From NCBI RefSeq assembly GCF_015352975.1, contig NZ_JACYIZ010000003.1, forward strand, positions 124,001-188,000: 64,000 nucleotides of DNA. The letters are read 5' to 3'. The notes under the pieces are model-generated. The model had not been told where the DNA came from and did not search any database. It saw only the letters and a program-made list of their open reading frames with translations. The translations under genes were made by a program, and so were the position numbers. The stretch is from Aestuariimicrobium ganziense. Lineage in GTDB: Bacteria > Actinomycetota > Actinomycetes > Propionibacteriales > Propionibacteriaceae. Shown piece by piece: positions 17,952-28,569 of the stretch (within the stretch, counting starts at the first letter, position 1; each line of letters begins with the position of its first letter).

Positions 17952-18845
17952 TCAGCCGCCGTAGGTCAGTTCGGGCCCGGGGCCCTTCACGCCGGCCGCG
18001 TCGAGGGCGTTCTTGGCGCGCTCGCGCAGTTCGCGCTGCACACCCCACTGCTGGTTGGCCACGCACTTGGCGATCACCCGGATGGTCATCGTCTGTCCGG
18101 TGATCGACTCCACGCCCAGCACGGTCGGGGTCTCGAGCAGGTGCTGCTTCCACTCGGGTTCGGCGTCCATCTCGGCGACCACCTGCCGGATGATGCCGAT
18201 CACCTGGGTCGCGTCGGAGGTGTAGTGCACGTCGATGTCGATGGTGGCGTTCGACCATCCCTGCGAGATGTTGCCGACCCGGATGATCTCGCCGTTGCGC
18301 ACATACCAGACCTTGCCGCCGGCGTCGCGGACGGTGGTGACCCGCAGGCCGACGTCCTCGATGGTGCCCTTGACCTCGCCGAGGTCGACGACATCACCGA
18401 CCCCGAACTGGTCCTCAGAGATCAGGAACACCCCAGAGAGGAAGTCCTTGACCAGCGACTGGGCACCGAAGCCGAGCGCGACGCCACCGACCCCGGCCGA
18501 GGCGAGCAGCGGGGCCATCGGCAGCCCGAGCATGCTCATGATGGTGAGCAGGGCGACGGTGGCGATGACGAAGGTCGAGACCGACCCGAGCATGGCGCCC
18601 AGGGTCTTGGCACGCTGCACCTGGCGGGTGGTGTCCCAGCCGCTGGCACGGGCCAGGATCGCGCCAGCGCGCTGACCCAGGGTCGCGGCGTGCTCGTCCC
18701 GCTTGCGGATCGCCGCCCCCACCACCCGGGTGAGCGCGAACCGGACGACGACACGCGCCAGCACGGCGAGCACGACCACCACGACGATGGCGATCAGGGT
18801 GTCGGGCCAGACCCAGGTCAGCTGCAGCAGGGGCATGGTCGCCAT
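17952..18845 (-). CDS. Small-conductance mechanosensitive channel, MscS family
   Basis: A 297-residue membrane channel that opens under membrane tension to release solutes in osmotic downshock. Three N-terminal helices precede the pore helix segment GVGGVALGFGAQSLVKDF, followed by the beta domain (GDVVDLGEVKGTIEDVG) and C-terminal alpha/beta domain. Length is close to E. coli MscS (286). First gene of the unit with the RhtA-like exporter. Confidence 0.92.
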   Translation of the reverse strand: MATMPLLQLTWVWPDTLIAIVVVVVLAVLARVVVRFALTRVVGAAIRKRDEHAATLGQRAGAILARASGWDTTRQVQRAKTLGAMLGSVSTFVIATVALLTIMSMLGLPMAPLLASAGVGGVALGFGAQSLVKDFLSGVFLISEDQFGVGDVVDLGEVKGTIEDVGLRVTTVRDAGGKVWYVRNGEIIRVGNISQGWSNATIDIDVHYTSDATQVIGIIRQVVAEMDAEPEWKQHLLETPTVLGVESITGQTMTIRVIAKCVANQQWGVQRELRERAKNALDAAGVKGPGPELTYGG

Positions 18846-18859
18846 TGTGCCGGTTGCGC

Positions 18860-19633
18860 TCAGGCCAGGCAGTACACCGAGACGTGGCTGGGCGACTCGG
18901 CGGTGAACTCCGCCTTCGTCCAGTCGGCCCAGCGGTGCTCCAGCTCGAAGCCGGCCAACTGCGCCATCAGGTCCAGTTCGCTGGGCCAGATGAAGCGGTG
19001 CGGTGACCTGCCCACGGTCGCCTCGCGGCCCTCCCCGAAGTGGAAGTGGTGGCTGACCACGAACTGGTTGAGCAGGTCGAAGGTGTCGATGCCCAGGTAC
19101 CCCGGCCCGGTGAAGCCGTCAGTCTCGTCGGTGAACACCACCGCCGAGCGACCGGGCGTCAACGACCGCACCTCGGGCACCCACAGTTCGATGACGAACC
19201 GTCCGCCCGGACGAAGGTGCGCAGCCGCGTTTCGGAAGCACTGCACCTGACCGGCCTGGGTGAGCAGGTTCGAGATGGTGTTGAACACCAGGTAGACCAG
19301 CGAGAACTCTCCCTCGACCCGGGTCGTCGACATGTCACCCAGGGTGACCGGGATCTCGTCCTCGGTCGCCTTGGTGCGCAACACCTCGACCATGTCGGGC
19401 GACAGTTCGAGTCCCGAGACGTCGACGCCGCGCTGCCACAGCGGAACCGCCACTCGTCCGGTGCCGATCGCGAACTCCAGCACCCGGCCGCCCTCGGTCA
19501 GTTCGATGAGTCGGTCGCCGGTGGCGGCCAGCAACTGCGGGTCGAACATGCCGGTGGCCTCGGCCGGGTCGTAGGTGCGGGCGGCGTGGGCGTCCCAGAC
19601 CCGGTTGGAGTCGAAATCGTCGATGTTGATCAT
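18860..19633 (-). CDS. Class I SAM-dependent methyltransferase
   Basis: A 257-residue cytosolic methyltransferase. Motif I VLEFAIGTGRVAVPL starts at residue 51, motif II LELSPDM follows, and a motif resembling ALVYLVFNTISNL lies downstream. Target unknown. The start overlaps the stop of the upstream CarD-like gene by one base (TGATG), so the two are co-translated. Confidence 0.88.
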   Translation of the reverse strand: MINIDDFDSNRVWDAHAARTYDPAEATGMFDPQLLAATGDRLIELTEGGRVLEFAIGTGRVAVPLWQRGVDVSGLELSPDMVEVLRTKATEDEIPVTLGDMSTTRVEGEFSLVYLVFNTISNLLTQAGQVQCFRNAAAHLRPGGRFVIELWVPEVRSLTPGRSAVVFTDETDGFTGPGYLGIDTFDLLNQFVVSHHFHFGEGREATVGRSPHRFIWPSELDLMAQLAGFELEHRWADWTKAEFTAESPSHVSVYCLA

Positions 19634-19884
19634 CAGCTGGCCAGCGCCATCTCGTCGAGCACGGCGCGGCTGCCCTCGCGCAGCAACTCCTTCTCGCCCT
19701 GGGGCAACCGTCCCACCTCGGCCTTGGCGATCGGCACCATGATCGTCATCCCGGTCTGTTGCACGCTCAGTTCGGCGTAGTCGACCGGAGCTGACTTGAG
19801 GTTCCGAGTGGCCTTCTGGGTCACCGTGCAGGGTCCGTGATGGGGGTGGATCACGACGAGTCCTTCGGTGAACTGCATGGCCAT
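19633..19884 (-). CDS. Short CarD-like protein (RNA polymerase-interacting domain only)
   Basis: An 83-residue protein resembling only the N-terminal RNA polymerase-interacting domain of CarD/CdnL: VVIHPHHGPCTV at the start, a strand-rich core and MVPIAKAEVGRLP where CarD has its domain boundary. The C-terminal DNA-binding helical domain is missing, apart from one short helix. It is coupled to a methyltransferase gene. It could modulate transcription initiation or compete with full CarD; similarity was judged by eye. Either of two close ATG codons could be the start. Confidence 0.6.
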   Translation of the reverse strand: MAMQFTEGLVVIHPHHGPCTVTQKATRNLKSAPVDYAELSVQQTGMTIMVPIAKAEVGRLPQGEKELLREGSRAVLDEMALAS

Positions 19885-19923
19885 CCTCGCTTCTGGGAAC
19901 GTCCTTCCAGTCTATCGGTGGCG

Positions 19924-20547
19924 TCAGACAGGGTTGCCATCGGTTGCCAAGGGCGAGTCCGGGAGGACGAGGGTGCTGACGATGGCCCGGACGCGCCTGC
20001 GCCCCTGGTGCTCACCGGCGTCGTAGCGGACGTCCGCTGCTTCGATGTTGCGGCGCAGCACCTCGGTGAGTTCCTCGGTCAGTGTGGCCAGTTCGTCCAC
20101 CGTCATCCACGCGCTCGAGGTCGAGCCACTCGTGGCCCGGCGCCACTCATCCGGCTCGTCGGCCGCCTGTACGCGCCAGCGGTGCATCGCCGCCGCGGTG
20201 TCGTCGATGAAGTGGGCGGCCACCAGGTCGACCCCCGGCACCACCTCGGGGTGGTCGCGGTCGGGGTAGGTCTGGAACGAGAACGAGACCGCCTGCCACC
20301 AGCGCTCCCGGCCGACTCCCTGCTCCTCGGCCTCCTCGACCAGACCGAACCTCGCCAACTGGCGCAGGTGGTAGCTGGTCTGGCCCGAACTCTCACCGGT
20401 CTGTCGCGCCAGCATCGACGCGGTGGCCCGTCCCTGGTCGCCCAGCAGGCTGTACAACCGCATCCGCAGCGGGTGGCTGAAGGCCTTGACCTGGTCGGCG
20501 GTCGCTCTCGGCGCCCACTCCACGCCGCCGGGCTTGACGTCACTCAT
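19924..20547 (-). CDS. ArsR/helix-turn-helix family transcriptional regulator
   Basis: A 207-residue regulator with a winged helix-turn-helix at about residues 14-80 (AFSHPLRMRLYSLL, SYHLRQLARFGLVEE), then a C-terminal effector or dimer region. It is divergent from an MFS exporter gene with repeats between them, the usual layout for a local repressor of an efflux pump. The ATG at 20547 was preferred because upstream in-frame codons run into the operator region. Confidence 0.85.
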   Translation of the reverse strand: MSDVKPGGVEWAPRATADQVKAFSHPLRMRLYSLLGDQGRATASMLARQTGESSGQTSYHLRQLARFGLVEEAEEQGVGRERWWQAVSFSFQTYPDRDHPEVVPGVDLVAAHFIDDTAAAMHRWRVQAADEPDEWRRATSGSTSSAWMTVDELATLTEELTEVLRRNIEAADVRYDAGEHQGRRRVRAIVSTLVLPDSPLATDGNPV

Positions 20548-20595
20548 GTGCAGAGATACCTTTGCAGAGAAGTCTTTGCATACGTTCTTCTGCAC
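20548..20595. promoter_or_regulatory. Operator region between ArsR-like regulator and MFS gene
   Basis: The 66-base gap holds an inverted repeat GTGCAGA (20548-20554) / TCTGCAC (20589-20595) and, inside it, two direct copies of CTTTGCA 14 bases apart (20560, 20574). It is locally AT-rich. These are likely binding sites of the divergent regulator controlling both genes. Confidence 0.5.
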
Positions 20596-20613
20596 CAGTT
20601 TAGGGGACGCGCG

Positions 20614-21855
20614 ATGGGCAAGCTGGGACGCGACTTCCGCATCCACCTCACCGGCGTCGGCCTGGCCAACCTGGCCGACGGCATCCTGTCGGTCGCCGTG
20701 CCACTGATCGCGATCACCCTGACCCGATCACCGCTGCTGATGGGGGTGCTCACCGCCGCGATCTGGGTGCCCTGGCTGCTGGCCGGCATCCCGGCCGGGG
20801 TGCTGGTCGACCGCTGGGACCGCAACCGCACCCGCGTGGTGGCGCTGTCGCTGCGCGCGGCCCTGCTCGCCGGGGTCGCCGTCGCCGTCGTCACCGGCCA
20901 CCTGACCATCTGGCTGCTGGTCGTCGCGGCCATGCTCTACGGCCTCACCGAGGTCTTCACCGACCTCGCCGCCGCCAGCATGGTGCCCACCCTGGTCGGA
21001 CGAGAGGCCTCGTCGCTGCACCGCGCCAACTCGCGGGTGATGGCGGTCGAGACCGCTGCCAACGGATTCCTGGGTGCCCCAATCGCCGGCGGACTGCTCG
21101 CGCTCGGCACGGTCTGGGCGGTGAGCGCCCCTGCGGCCCTCGGCCTGCTCTGCGTGCTGCTGATCGGTCTCGGCCTGCGCGGTGACTACCGGGCCGCCGA
21201 TCCCAATGGCCCACGCGAGCTGCGAGACGAACTCTCGTCCGGACTGCTCGAGGGGCTGCGCCTGGTCTGGCGCCATCCCGTGCTGCGACCGCTCGCCATC
21301 GCCGCCGGTGGCTTCAACTTCTTCTCCACCGGGCTGAGCGCGGTGCTGGTGCTGTACCTGGTCGGTGAGGGGTCGGCGGTCGGCATGACCGCGCAGCAGT
21401 ACTCGCTGGCCGTGCTGGCGTTCCCGGTCGGTGCGATCGGTGCGAGCCTGGTCGCCGAGCGGATCGTCGCCCGGTTCGGTGAGGTGCGCACCATGGTGGG
21501 TGCCTGGGGCGTCAACGGCCCGCTGTTGTTGCTGCCGGTGCTGCTGCCCAGGCTGTGGGCGATCGTGGTCTTCTTCGTCCTGCTCGCCGGGGTTGGGGTG
21601 GTCGGCAACGTGGTCACCCAGGCGGTTCGTCCGCGGATGGTGCACGCCCACCAACTGGGACGAGTCACCGGCGCCGGCCGGGTCATCGCCTTCGGGGCGA
21701 TGCCACTCGGCGCCCTGGTCGGAGGGCAGTTCGCGCAGTGGTTCGGCATCCCGACCACGATCGTGGTGGTGGGTGTGGGCATCCTCGCCACGGCAGTCCT
21801 GGTCGGGCTCAGCGTCACCCAGCGCCTGGTGGACGCCCACGAGATCAGGGCCTGA
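20614..21855 (+). CDS. MFS transporter (EntS-like exporter)
   Basis: A 413-residue integral membrane protein with 12 predicted helices of the MFS_3/enterobactin-exporter-like group. The loop 2-3 signature GVLVDRWDRNRTR is near residues 57-70. The ATG at 20614 follows AGGGG and fits the family N-terminus (MGKLGRDFRIHL). Its 3' end overlaps the convergent sirtuin gene by 11 bases. Probably exports a drug or siderophore-like compound under the divergent ArsR-like regulator. Confidence 0.87.
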   Translation: MGKLGRDFRIHLTGVGLANLADGILSVAVPLIAITLTRSPLLMGVLTAAIWVPWLLAGIPAGVLVDRWDRNRTRVVALSLRAALLAGVAVAVVTGHLTIWLLVVAAMLYGLTEVFTDLAAASMVPTLVGREASSLHRANSRVMAVETAANGFLGAPIAGGLLALGTVWAVSAPAALGLLCVLLIGLGLRGDYRAADPNGPRELRDELSSGLLEGLRLVWRHPVLRPLAIAAGGFNFFSTGLSAVLVLYLVGEGSAVGMTAQQYSLAVLAFPVGAIGASLVAERIVARFGEVRTMVGAWGVNGPLLLLPVLLPRLWAIVVFFVLLAGVGVVGNVVTQAVRPRMVHAHQLGRVTGAGRVIAFGAMPLGALVGGQFAQWFGIPTTIVVVGVGILATAVLVGLSVTQRLVDAHEIRA

Positions 21856-22621
21856 ACAACTCTGGCACCACCTGCTCGATGTCACCCCACACCCGGGCGT
21901 GGGCCAACTGGTCGTACTCGGTCGCCTCGGCGTTGACGATCACGGCCTTCGCACCGTGGGCAATGGCGTACGGGACGAGCCCGGCCACCGGTTGCACCGA
22001 CAGCGTCGACCCGATCGCCACCACCAGGTCGCAGCTGACGGCCGCCTCGACGCAGGCGTCCAGCACCTCGCGCACCAACATCTCGCCGAACAGGATGACC
22101 GTGGCCCGTAGGACGCCCCCACACCCGGGCTCCTGGCAACGGGGATCAGGTTCACCGGCCTGCACCCTGGCCACGACGTCTGCGGTCGGTTGCAGGTGGC
22201 CGCAGTCCTCGCACCGGGTCAGCCGGGCGTTGCCGTGCACCTCGTGCACCAGCTCGTCGGACGACCCCGCCGCTTGGTGCAGCCCGTCAGTGTTCTGCGT
22301 GGCGATCGCCAGCAGGTGCCGGCCCCGCTCCAACTGGCTCTGCTCGAAGTCGGCCAGCGCCCGGTGCGCTGCCGTCGGTTGGGCCTGCCACACGGCCTGG
22401 GCCGCCCGGCGCTGCCACGCCGCAGCTCGCACCTCGTCGTCGTACAGGTAGTGGTCGATGTCGCTGATCAACTCGGCCTTCGGGTCGAGCGTCCACAACC
22501 CCTGCGGGCCACGGAAGTCGGGAATCCCGGCCGCGGTCGAGATGCCCGCCCCGGTCAGGACGAACACCCGCTGGGCTGCCTGCACCAGGTCGCGGGCGTC
22601 GGCCAGGTCGTCGGTGCTCAT
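21845..22621 (-). CDS. NAD-dependent protein deacylase, SIR2 family
   Basis: A 258-residue sirtuin that removes acyl groups from lysine using NAD. Seen in the sequence: GAGIS and GIPDFRG near residue 22-35, TQNTDGLH, the catalytic histidine in HEVHGN, and a four-cysteine zinc site (CEDC, then C and PGCGG). Its start overlaps the stop of the penicillin-binding protein gene (ATGA), so the two are co-translated. Confidence 0.92.
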   Translation of the reverse strand: MSTDDLADARDLVQAAQRVFVLTGAGISTAAGIPDFRGPQGLWTLDPKAELISDIDHYLYDDEVRAAAWQRRAAQAVWQAQPTAAHRALADFEQSQLERGRHLLAIATQNTDGLHQAAGSSDELVHEVHGNARLTRCEDCGHLQPTADVVARVQAGEPDPRCQEPGCGGVLRATVILFGEMLVREVLDACVEAAVSCDLVVAIGSTLSVQPVAGLVPYAIAHGAKAVIVNAEATEYDQLAHARVWGDIEQVVPELFRP

Positions 22622-24564
22622 GACAGGAACTCCTTGATCAGCGGCAGCGCGGTCTTCGAGCCCGACTCGCCCTCGTGCACCATCGCCGCGATGGCCACGT
22701 CGTCGGTCCAGGCGACCATCCAGGCGTGGGTCTTCGGCTTGGCTCCGCCACCGAACTCGGCCGTGCCGGTCTTGGCCCCGGTCATCACGCCCTTGAGCCC
22801 GGCGCCCGACCCCGAGGTCACCACCGCGGTCATCATCTGCCGCAACTGGGCGGCCTCATTGGCGGTCAACGGGGCTGCCTTGGGTTCGGGCTTGGTGCCC
22901 TCGACCAGCCACGGGATGGTCGTCCGTCCCGCTGAGACCGACGCCGCCAGCCCGGCCATCGCCATCGGCGAGGCCTCGACCTCACCCTGGCCGATGGTGT
23001 TGGCGCCCTTGACCACCGGGTCGCTGGTCTCGGGCACCGAGCCGAAGAACGCCGGGTAGCCGACGTCGTAGTCGACCCCGATGCCCAACGACGCCGCAGC
23101 CGCTGACAGGTCGTCGCGGTCGAGCTTGGGCGCCGACCCGATGAAGGCGGTGTTGCACGAGGTGGCCAGCGCGTCCTGCAGGCTCATCGTCCCCACCCGG
23201 GAGGCCGGGAAGTCGTTGTAGTTCTTGAAGGTGCGGCCGTGCACCGTGATCGTGGACGAGCAGTCGACCGGGGTGCCCGCCGACCAGCCCTTGCGCACCA
23301 ACGCCAGCGAGGTGGCCACCTTGAAGGTCGAGCCGGGTGCGTAGCGTCCGTAGTTCGCGAAGTTGTTCTCGCCCGCGGCCGGAGAGGTCGCCATCGCCAG
23401 GATCGCCCCGTCGCTGGGACGCACCACCACCATGGTGGCCACCGGCTTGACCTTGGCGAGCACCCCCTCGGCCTTCATCTGCGCCTCGAGGTCGAGGGTC
23501 AACTGCAGCGGCTGACCACCCACCGCGTCCTTGTGGAACAGGGTGATGTCGGGCTGCGGTTCGGCGGTCGAGTCAGGTGCGGGTGTGGCATTGGTGCGGG
23601 TGACCATCAGCACCGAGTGCTCGGCCTTGCCGCGCAGTTGTTCGTCGTAGCGGCGCTGCAGGCCGCTCTGGCCGACCAGGTCACCGGCCCAGACCTGGCC
23701 CTTGCCGTTCTTGATCTGCTCAGGGGTGGCCGGGCCGACCGTGCCCAGGATCGCGCGGGCGAAGCTGCGGGTCGGGGCGAGCACCCCCTTCTGCCTGACC
23801 ACGGCCACGCCGGAGATCTCGGTGGCCTGGGCGGGGATCTCGCTCTGGCGCACGGTGATCGCCGGGACGAAGGCCTTCGCGCCTGCCCCCTTGACCCGGG
23901 CGGTGTAGGCCTTGGCGTCGATCTTCAGCAGCGCGGCCAGCGCCTTCGCCGAGGCCTCCCACAGGGTCGGGTCGAGGTTCTGCTTGTCGATGCCGATCTG
24001 GAAGACGTCACGCTCCTCCATCAACGCAGCCCCATCGGCCCCCACGATCGGCGCCCGTCCGGGCAGCGTGCGCACGTGCCGCAGCCTCGAGATCTCGTTG
24101 AGGTCGGGATGGACGATGCTGGGCTTCCAGACCACCTGCCACCGTTCGCCGAGTTGGTTGAGTTCGGCCTGGGAGGTGAACACCCAGGCATTGCCGCCCA
24201 CGGTGTAGGTCTGCTTCAACTCGACGGTCGCCACTCCACCCTCGCGGTAGCTGACCGGTTCGGGCCTGACCACGGGCAGCAGCCCGTCCATGCCCGACAT
24301 GATCGTTGCCAGGTCCTTGGCCGCCGCGCTCGCGCCCGGGTCGCCGAGCATCGGCACGCCGGCGAGCTTGCCGGTCGACAGGCCCTTGACCAGGGCATCG
24401 ACCGTGGAGCGCGCCGGGTCGCTGGCCGCGCTCGGACTGCTGGAGGCGCTCTGGCCCTGGCTGGTGCTGGGGTCGGGGGAGGGCGCTCGTCCGCCGGTGC
24501 ACGACGACAGCCCGACGGCCATCGCGAGCACCACCGCGAGCCACGATGAGCGGCGCAGATCCAT
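22618..24564 (-). CDS. Penicillin-binding transpeptidase, class B, lipoprotein-type signal
   Basis: A 648-residue D,D-transpeptidase acting outside the membrane on peptidoglycan. The N-terminus carries a lipobox-like LSSC, then an NTF2-like MecA_N domain, a dimerisation region, and the transpeptidase domain with STFK near residue 411, SCN near 468 and KTG near 596. All three catalytic motifs are intact. Start chosen for GAGGAGG upstream. The MecA_N type is common in actinobacterial PBPs and does not by itself imply beta-lactam resistance. Confidence 0.88.
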   Translation of the reverse strand: MDLRRSSWLAVVLAMAVGLSSCTGGRAPSPDPSTSQGQSASSSPSAASDPARSTVDALVKGLSTGKLAGVPMLGDPGASAAAKDLATIMSGMDGLLPVVRPEPVSYREGGVATVELKQTYTVGGNAWVFTSQAELNQLGERWQVVWKPSIVHPDLNEISRLRHVRTLPGRAPIVGADGAALMEERDVFQIGIDKQNLDPTLWEASAKALAALLKIDAKAYTARVKGAGAKAFVPAITVRQSEIPAQATEISGVAVVRQKGVLAPTRSFARAILGTVGPATPEQIKNGKGQVWAGDLVGQSGLQRRYDEQLRGKAEHSVLMVTRTNATPAPDSTAEPQPDITLFHKDAVGGQPLQLTLDLEAQMKAEGVLAKVKPVATMVVVRPSDGAILAMATSPAAGENNFANYGRYAPGSTFKVATSLALVRKGWSAGTPVDCSSTITVHGRTFKNYNDFPASRVGTMSLQDALATSCNTAFIGSAPKLDRDDLSAAAASLGIGVDYDVGYPAFFGSVPETSDPVVKGANTIGQGEVEASPMAMAGLAASVSAGRTTIPWLVEGTKPEPKAAPLTANEAAQLRQMMTAVVTSGSGAGLKGVMTGAKTGTAEFGGGAKPKTHAWMVAWTDDVAIAAMVHEGESGSKTALPLIKEFLS

Positions 24565-24662
24565 CACGAGCACCTCCTCGGCAGTCGCGACCAACTTAGC
24601 CGAGCCGCCCCAACCGGGCCGACACCGTGCGCCTCGGCCCTGATCCGTCCACAATGGGGGCC

Positions 24663-25328
24663 ATGAGCACACTGCTGGTCGTCGAGGACTCCGACGTGAT
24701 TCGTCACTCGGTGGTCGCTGCGCTGCGTGCTCAGGGCCATCGCGTCAAAGGCCTGCCCGACGGCACCGAACTCGAATCGGCGATCAACCAACTGCAGCCC
24801 GAGGTGATCGTCCTCGACGTCATGCTGCCCGGCGGACGCGACGGTTTCGAACTGCTGAAGGTGGTGCGCCGCCAGAGTCGCGCCGGGGTGGTCATGCTGA
24901 CCGCGCGCGACGACCTCGAGAGTCGGGTGCGTGGACTGTCCGGTGGCGCCGACGACTACCTCGCCAAGCCGTTCGCGATGGTCGAGCTGACCGCGCGGGT
25001 CGAGGCGCTGCTGCGTCGTACCGGCGCGGCCGGGTCGAGCGTCACCGTGGGCGACCTGGTGGTCAAGGACGACGCCGCCCTGGTCACCCGCAACGGGGTG
25101 ACGGTCGAACTCACCGAGACCGAACGCAAACTGCTCGCGCAGCTGGCCAAGCACCCCGACCGGGTGGTCTCGAAGACGCAGTTGCTGACCGCCGTCTGGG
25201 GTTACAACGGCTACGACGAGAACATCGTCGAGGTGCACATCTCATCGCTGCGGCGGCGCCTCGAGGCGCACGGTCCGCGAGTGATCCACACGCTGCGCGG
25301 CCGGGGCTACCGACTCGGTGAGCAGTGA
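24663..25328 (+). CDS. OmpR-family response regulator
   Basis: A 221-residue two-component regulator. The receiver has acidic residues 8-9, phospho-acceptor Asp52 (VLDVMLP) and Lys102 (AKPF). A winged-helix DNA-binding domain fills residues 128-221 (LTETERKLLAQL, SSLRRRLEAHG). All key residues are intact. Its cognate kinase gene overlaps the stop codon but is destroyed, so the regulator is orphaned locally and may be driven by another kinase. Confidence 0.92.
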   Translation: MSTLLVVEDSDVIRHSVVAALRAQGHRVKGLPDGTELESAINQLQPEVIVLDVMLPGGRDGFELLKVVRRQSRAGVVMLTARDDLESRVRGLSGGADDYLAKPFAMVELTARVEALLRRTGAAGSSVTVGDLVVKDDAALVTRNGVTVELTETERKLLAQLAKHPDRVVSKTQLLTAVWGYNGYDENIVEVHISSLRRRLEAHGPRVIHTLRGRGYRLGEQ

Positions 25329-25848
25329 TCGGACGCCTCTCGATCAGGACTCGCATGCTGGTCGCCATGTTCCTGGTGTTCCTCGGCACCCTGCTGATGC
25401 GGGCGATCACCGCCGAGCACATGGCTCGCAGCGGCGTCGCCCCCTGAGTACTGCTCGACACTGAGCCGGTCACGATCAACGGCGACCGTCGGGCGATCAC
25501 CAGCGTGGTGCGCAATGTACTCGAGAACGCCACGCGCGTGCCGCCTCACCCGAGGGCTGGGTGGTGATGCATCTTCGCCGGGTGGCCAACGACGACGGCG
25601 AGTGGGCCGTCGTCCACGTCAGCGACTCGGGGCTGGGACTGCCGATCGCCCGGGGGTACGCCCAGGCCCACGGCGGCGACCTGCGCTTCTGCGACGAGGA
25701 CGTCGTGCCGGGTGCCCCCCAGGGACGAGTCGGGGCAGCCTTCGTCATCGTCCTGCCGAGCACCATCCGAGCCCCCGAACTGGCCGGCACCGACGTGCGT
25801 CCTTCATCAGAGTTCGATGAGACTGTGACGGCGCGGTCGGTGAGGTGA
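25325..25848 (+). pseudogene. Sensor histidine kinase remnant with internal deletions
   Basis: Starts with GTG overlapping the regulator stop (GTGA), as an intact partner would. About 40 residues including the first membrane helix (MLVAMFLVFLGTLL) are read before an in-frame TGA at 25445. The same frame then resumes in the N box (RRAITSVVRNVLENA), shifts frame near 25535, and continues as SPEGWVVMHLRR. HVSDSG is joined directly to LGLPIARGYAQAHGG, so the region between the G1 and G2 boxes is lost. The sensor, HAMP and phospho-histidine domains are gone. Confidence 0.85.
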
Positions 25849-26007
25849 CACCGCGGGTGATTACCGTGGCCAGTGCTCGTCCGGTCCCCAACCGCGCCTC
25901 ACTCTCCCCCGACGCCGGCGCATCCCCCCGGGGATCGGACGAGCCTGCTGTCGGGGGTCGGAACCCGCTGTGCCAGACTGGCTCTGCCTGCACGAAGGGA
26001 GCCACCC

Positions 26008-27708
<1,701 letters not shown>

Positions 27709-27732
27709 GCGCAGCAGCACCCCGACAACGAG

Positions 27733-27765
27733 CAGTGGCGCCCTCCGCGAAGGAGGGCGCCACTG
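27733..27765. terminator. Bidirectional hairpin terminator
   Basis: Perfect 14-bp inverted repeat (CAGTGGCGCCCTCC with its complement) around a five-base GCGAA loop, placed 24 bases after the fumarase stop and 21 before the end of the convergent DUF3618 gene. It can stop transcription from both sides. Confidence 0.85.
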
Positions 27766-27786
27766 TCGTTCGGGGGGTGAGAGAGG

Positions 27787-28569
27787 TCAGATGAACGGAC
27801 GATCGGGGCGGTCACCCTCGAGCCGCTCGCGCTCTGCCTCCTCGTTGACCGGACGATCGGGATCGATCAGGTCGTCGTTGCGACGACGAGCGGGATCGTC
27901 CTCAGCCATCCAGGTGTGCTCGCCCTCGTAGGGGTTCTCCTCGCCGATCACGGGATCGGGATCCGACACCTGGTCGCGTGACTCCGCGACCTGACCGGCC
28001 ACGACGTCCTTCGACTCGGCGGCCTGGGCCTTGACGGTCTCGGCCTGGTACGAGGCGTCGTCCTTGAGTCGCTGACCGGCCACCGCGGCGTGGTCCTTGA
28101 CCTCGGCGACGGCCTGCTGGGCCGGGGCCTTGAGTTGCTCGGCCGACTCCTTGGCTGCCTGCTTCACGTCCTCGACCAACGGCTGGGCCTGGTCCTTGAG
28201 CTTGGTGGCGGCCTGCTGCTCGGCGCGTGAGCTCGGGGCGATGCCACCGATCAGCGCACCGATGCCGAAGGCGATCAGGCCGGCGGCCAGGGGGTGGCCA
28301 CGGGTGGCCCGCTCGACCGAGCGGCGATCAGGGGTGCGGTCGCTCAGCGCCTGCGTGGCGTCGCCGACCTTGCCGTCGTCCCAGGGGTCGTTCGGGTTGC
28401 CGAAGACGGCGTCGCGCGCGTCGGCGACCTTGTCCTTGACCTTCTGCACCTGGTTCTCGGCGATGTTCTTCGGGTTGGTCTGCTCGGCCAGCGCGTTCAC
28501 GTCGTCACTGAGCTGCGAGCGGGTGTTCTCGATGTCGGCGCGGATGGCGTCGGGATTGTTCGTGGTCAT
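27787..28569 (-). CDS. DUF3618 domain protein, stress operon gene 3
   Basis: A 260-residue protein. The N-terminal DUF3618 segment (IRADIENTRSQLSDDVNAL) is followed by charged helices, one membrane helix at about 92-112 (LAAGLIAFGIGALIGG), then long Ala/Lys/Gln-rich amphipathic helices and an acidic tail. It is the last of a three-gene operon with four-base overlaps. Such operons are common in actinobacteria and stress-linked; the molecular role is unknown. Confidence 0.8.
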   Translation of the reverse strand: MTTNNPDAIRADIENTRSQLSDDVNALAEQTNPKNIAENQVQKVKDKVADARDAVFGNPNDPWDDGKVGDATQALSDRTPDRRSVERATRGHPLAAGLIAFGIGALIGGIAPSSRAEQQAATKLKDQAQPLVEDVKQAAKESAEQLKAPAQQAVAEVKDHAAVAGQRLKDDASYQAETVKAQAAESKDVVAGQVAESRDQVSDPDPVIGEENPYEGEHTWMAEDDPARRRNDDLIDPDRPVNEEAERERLEGDRPDRPFI

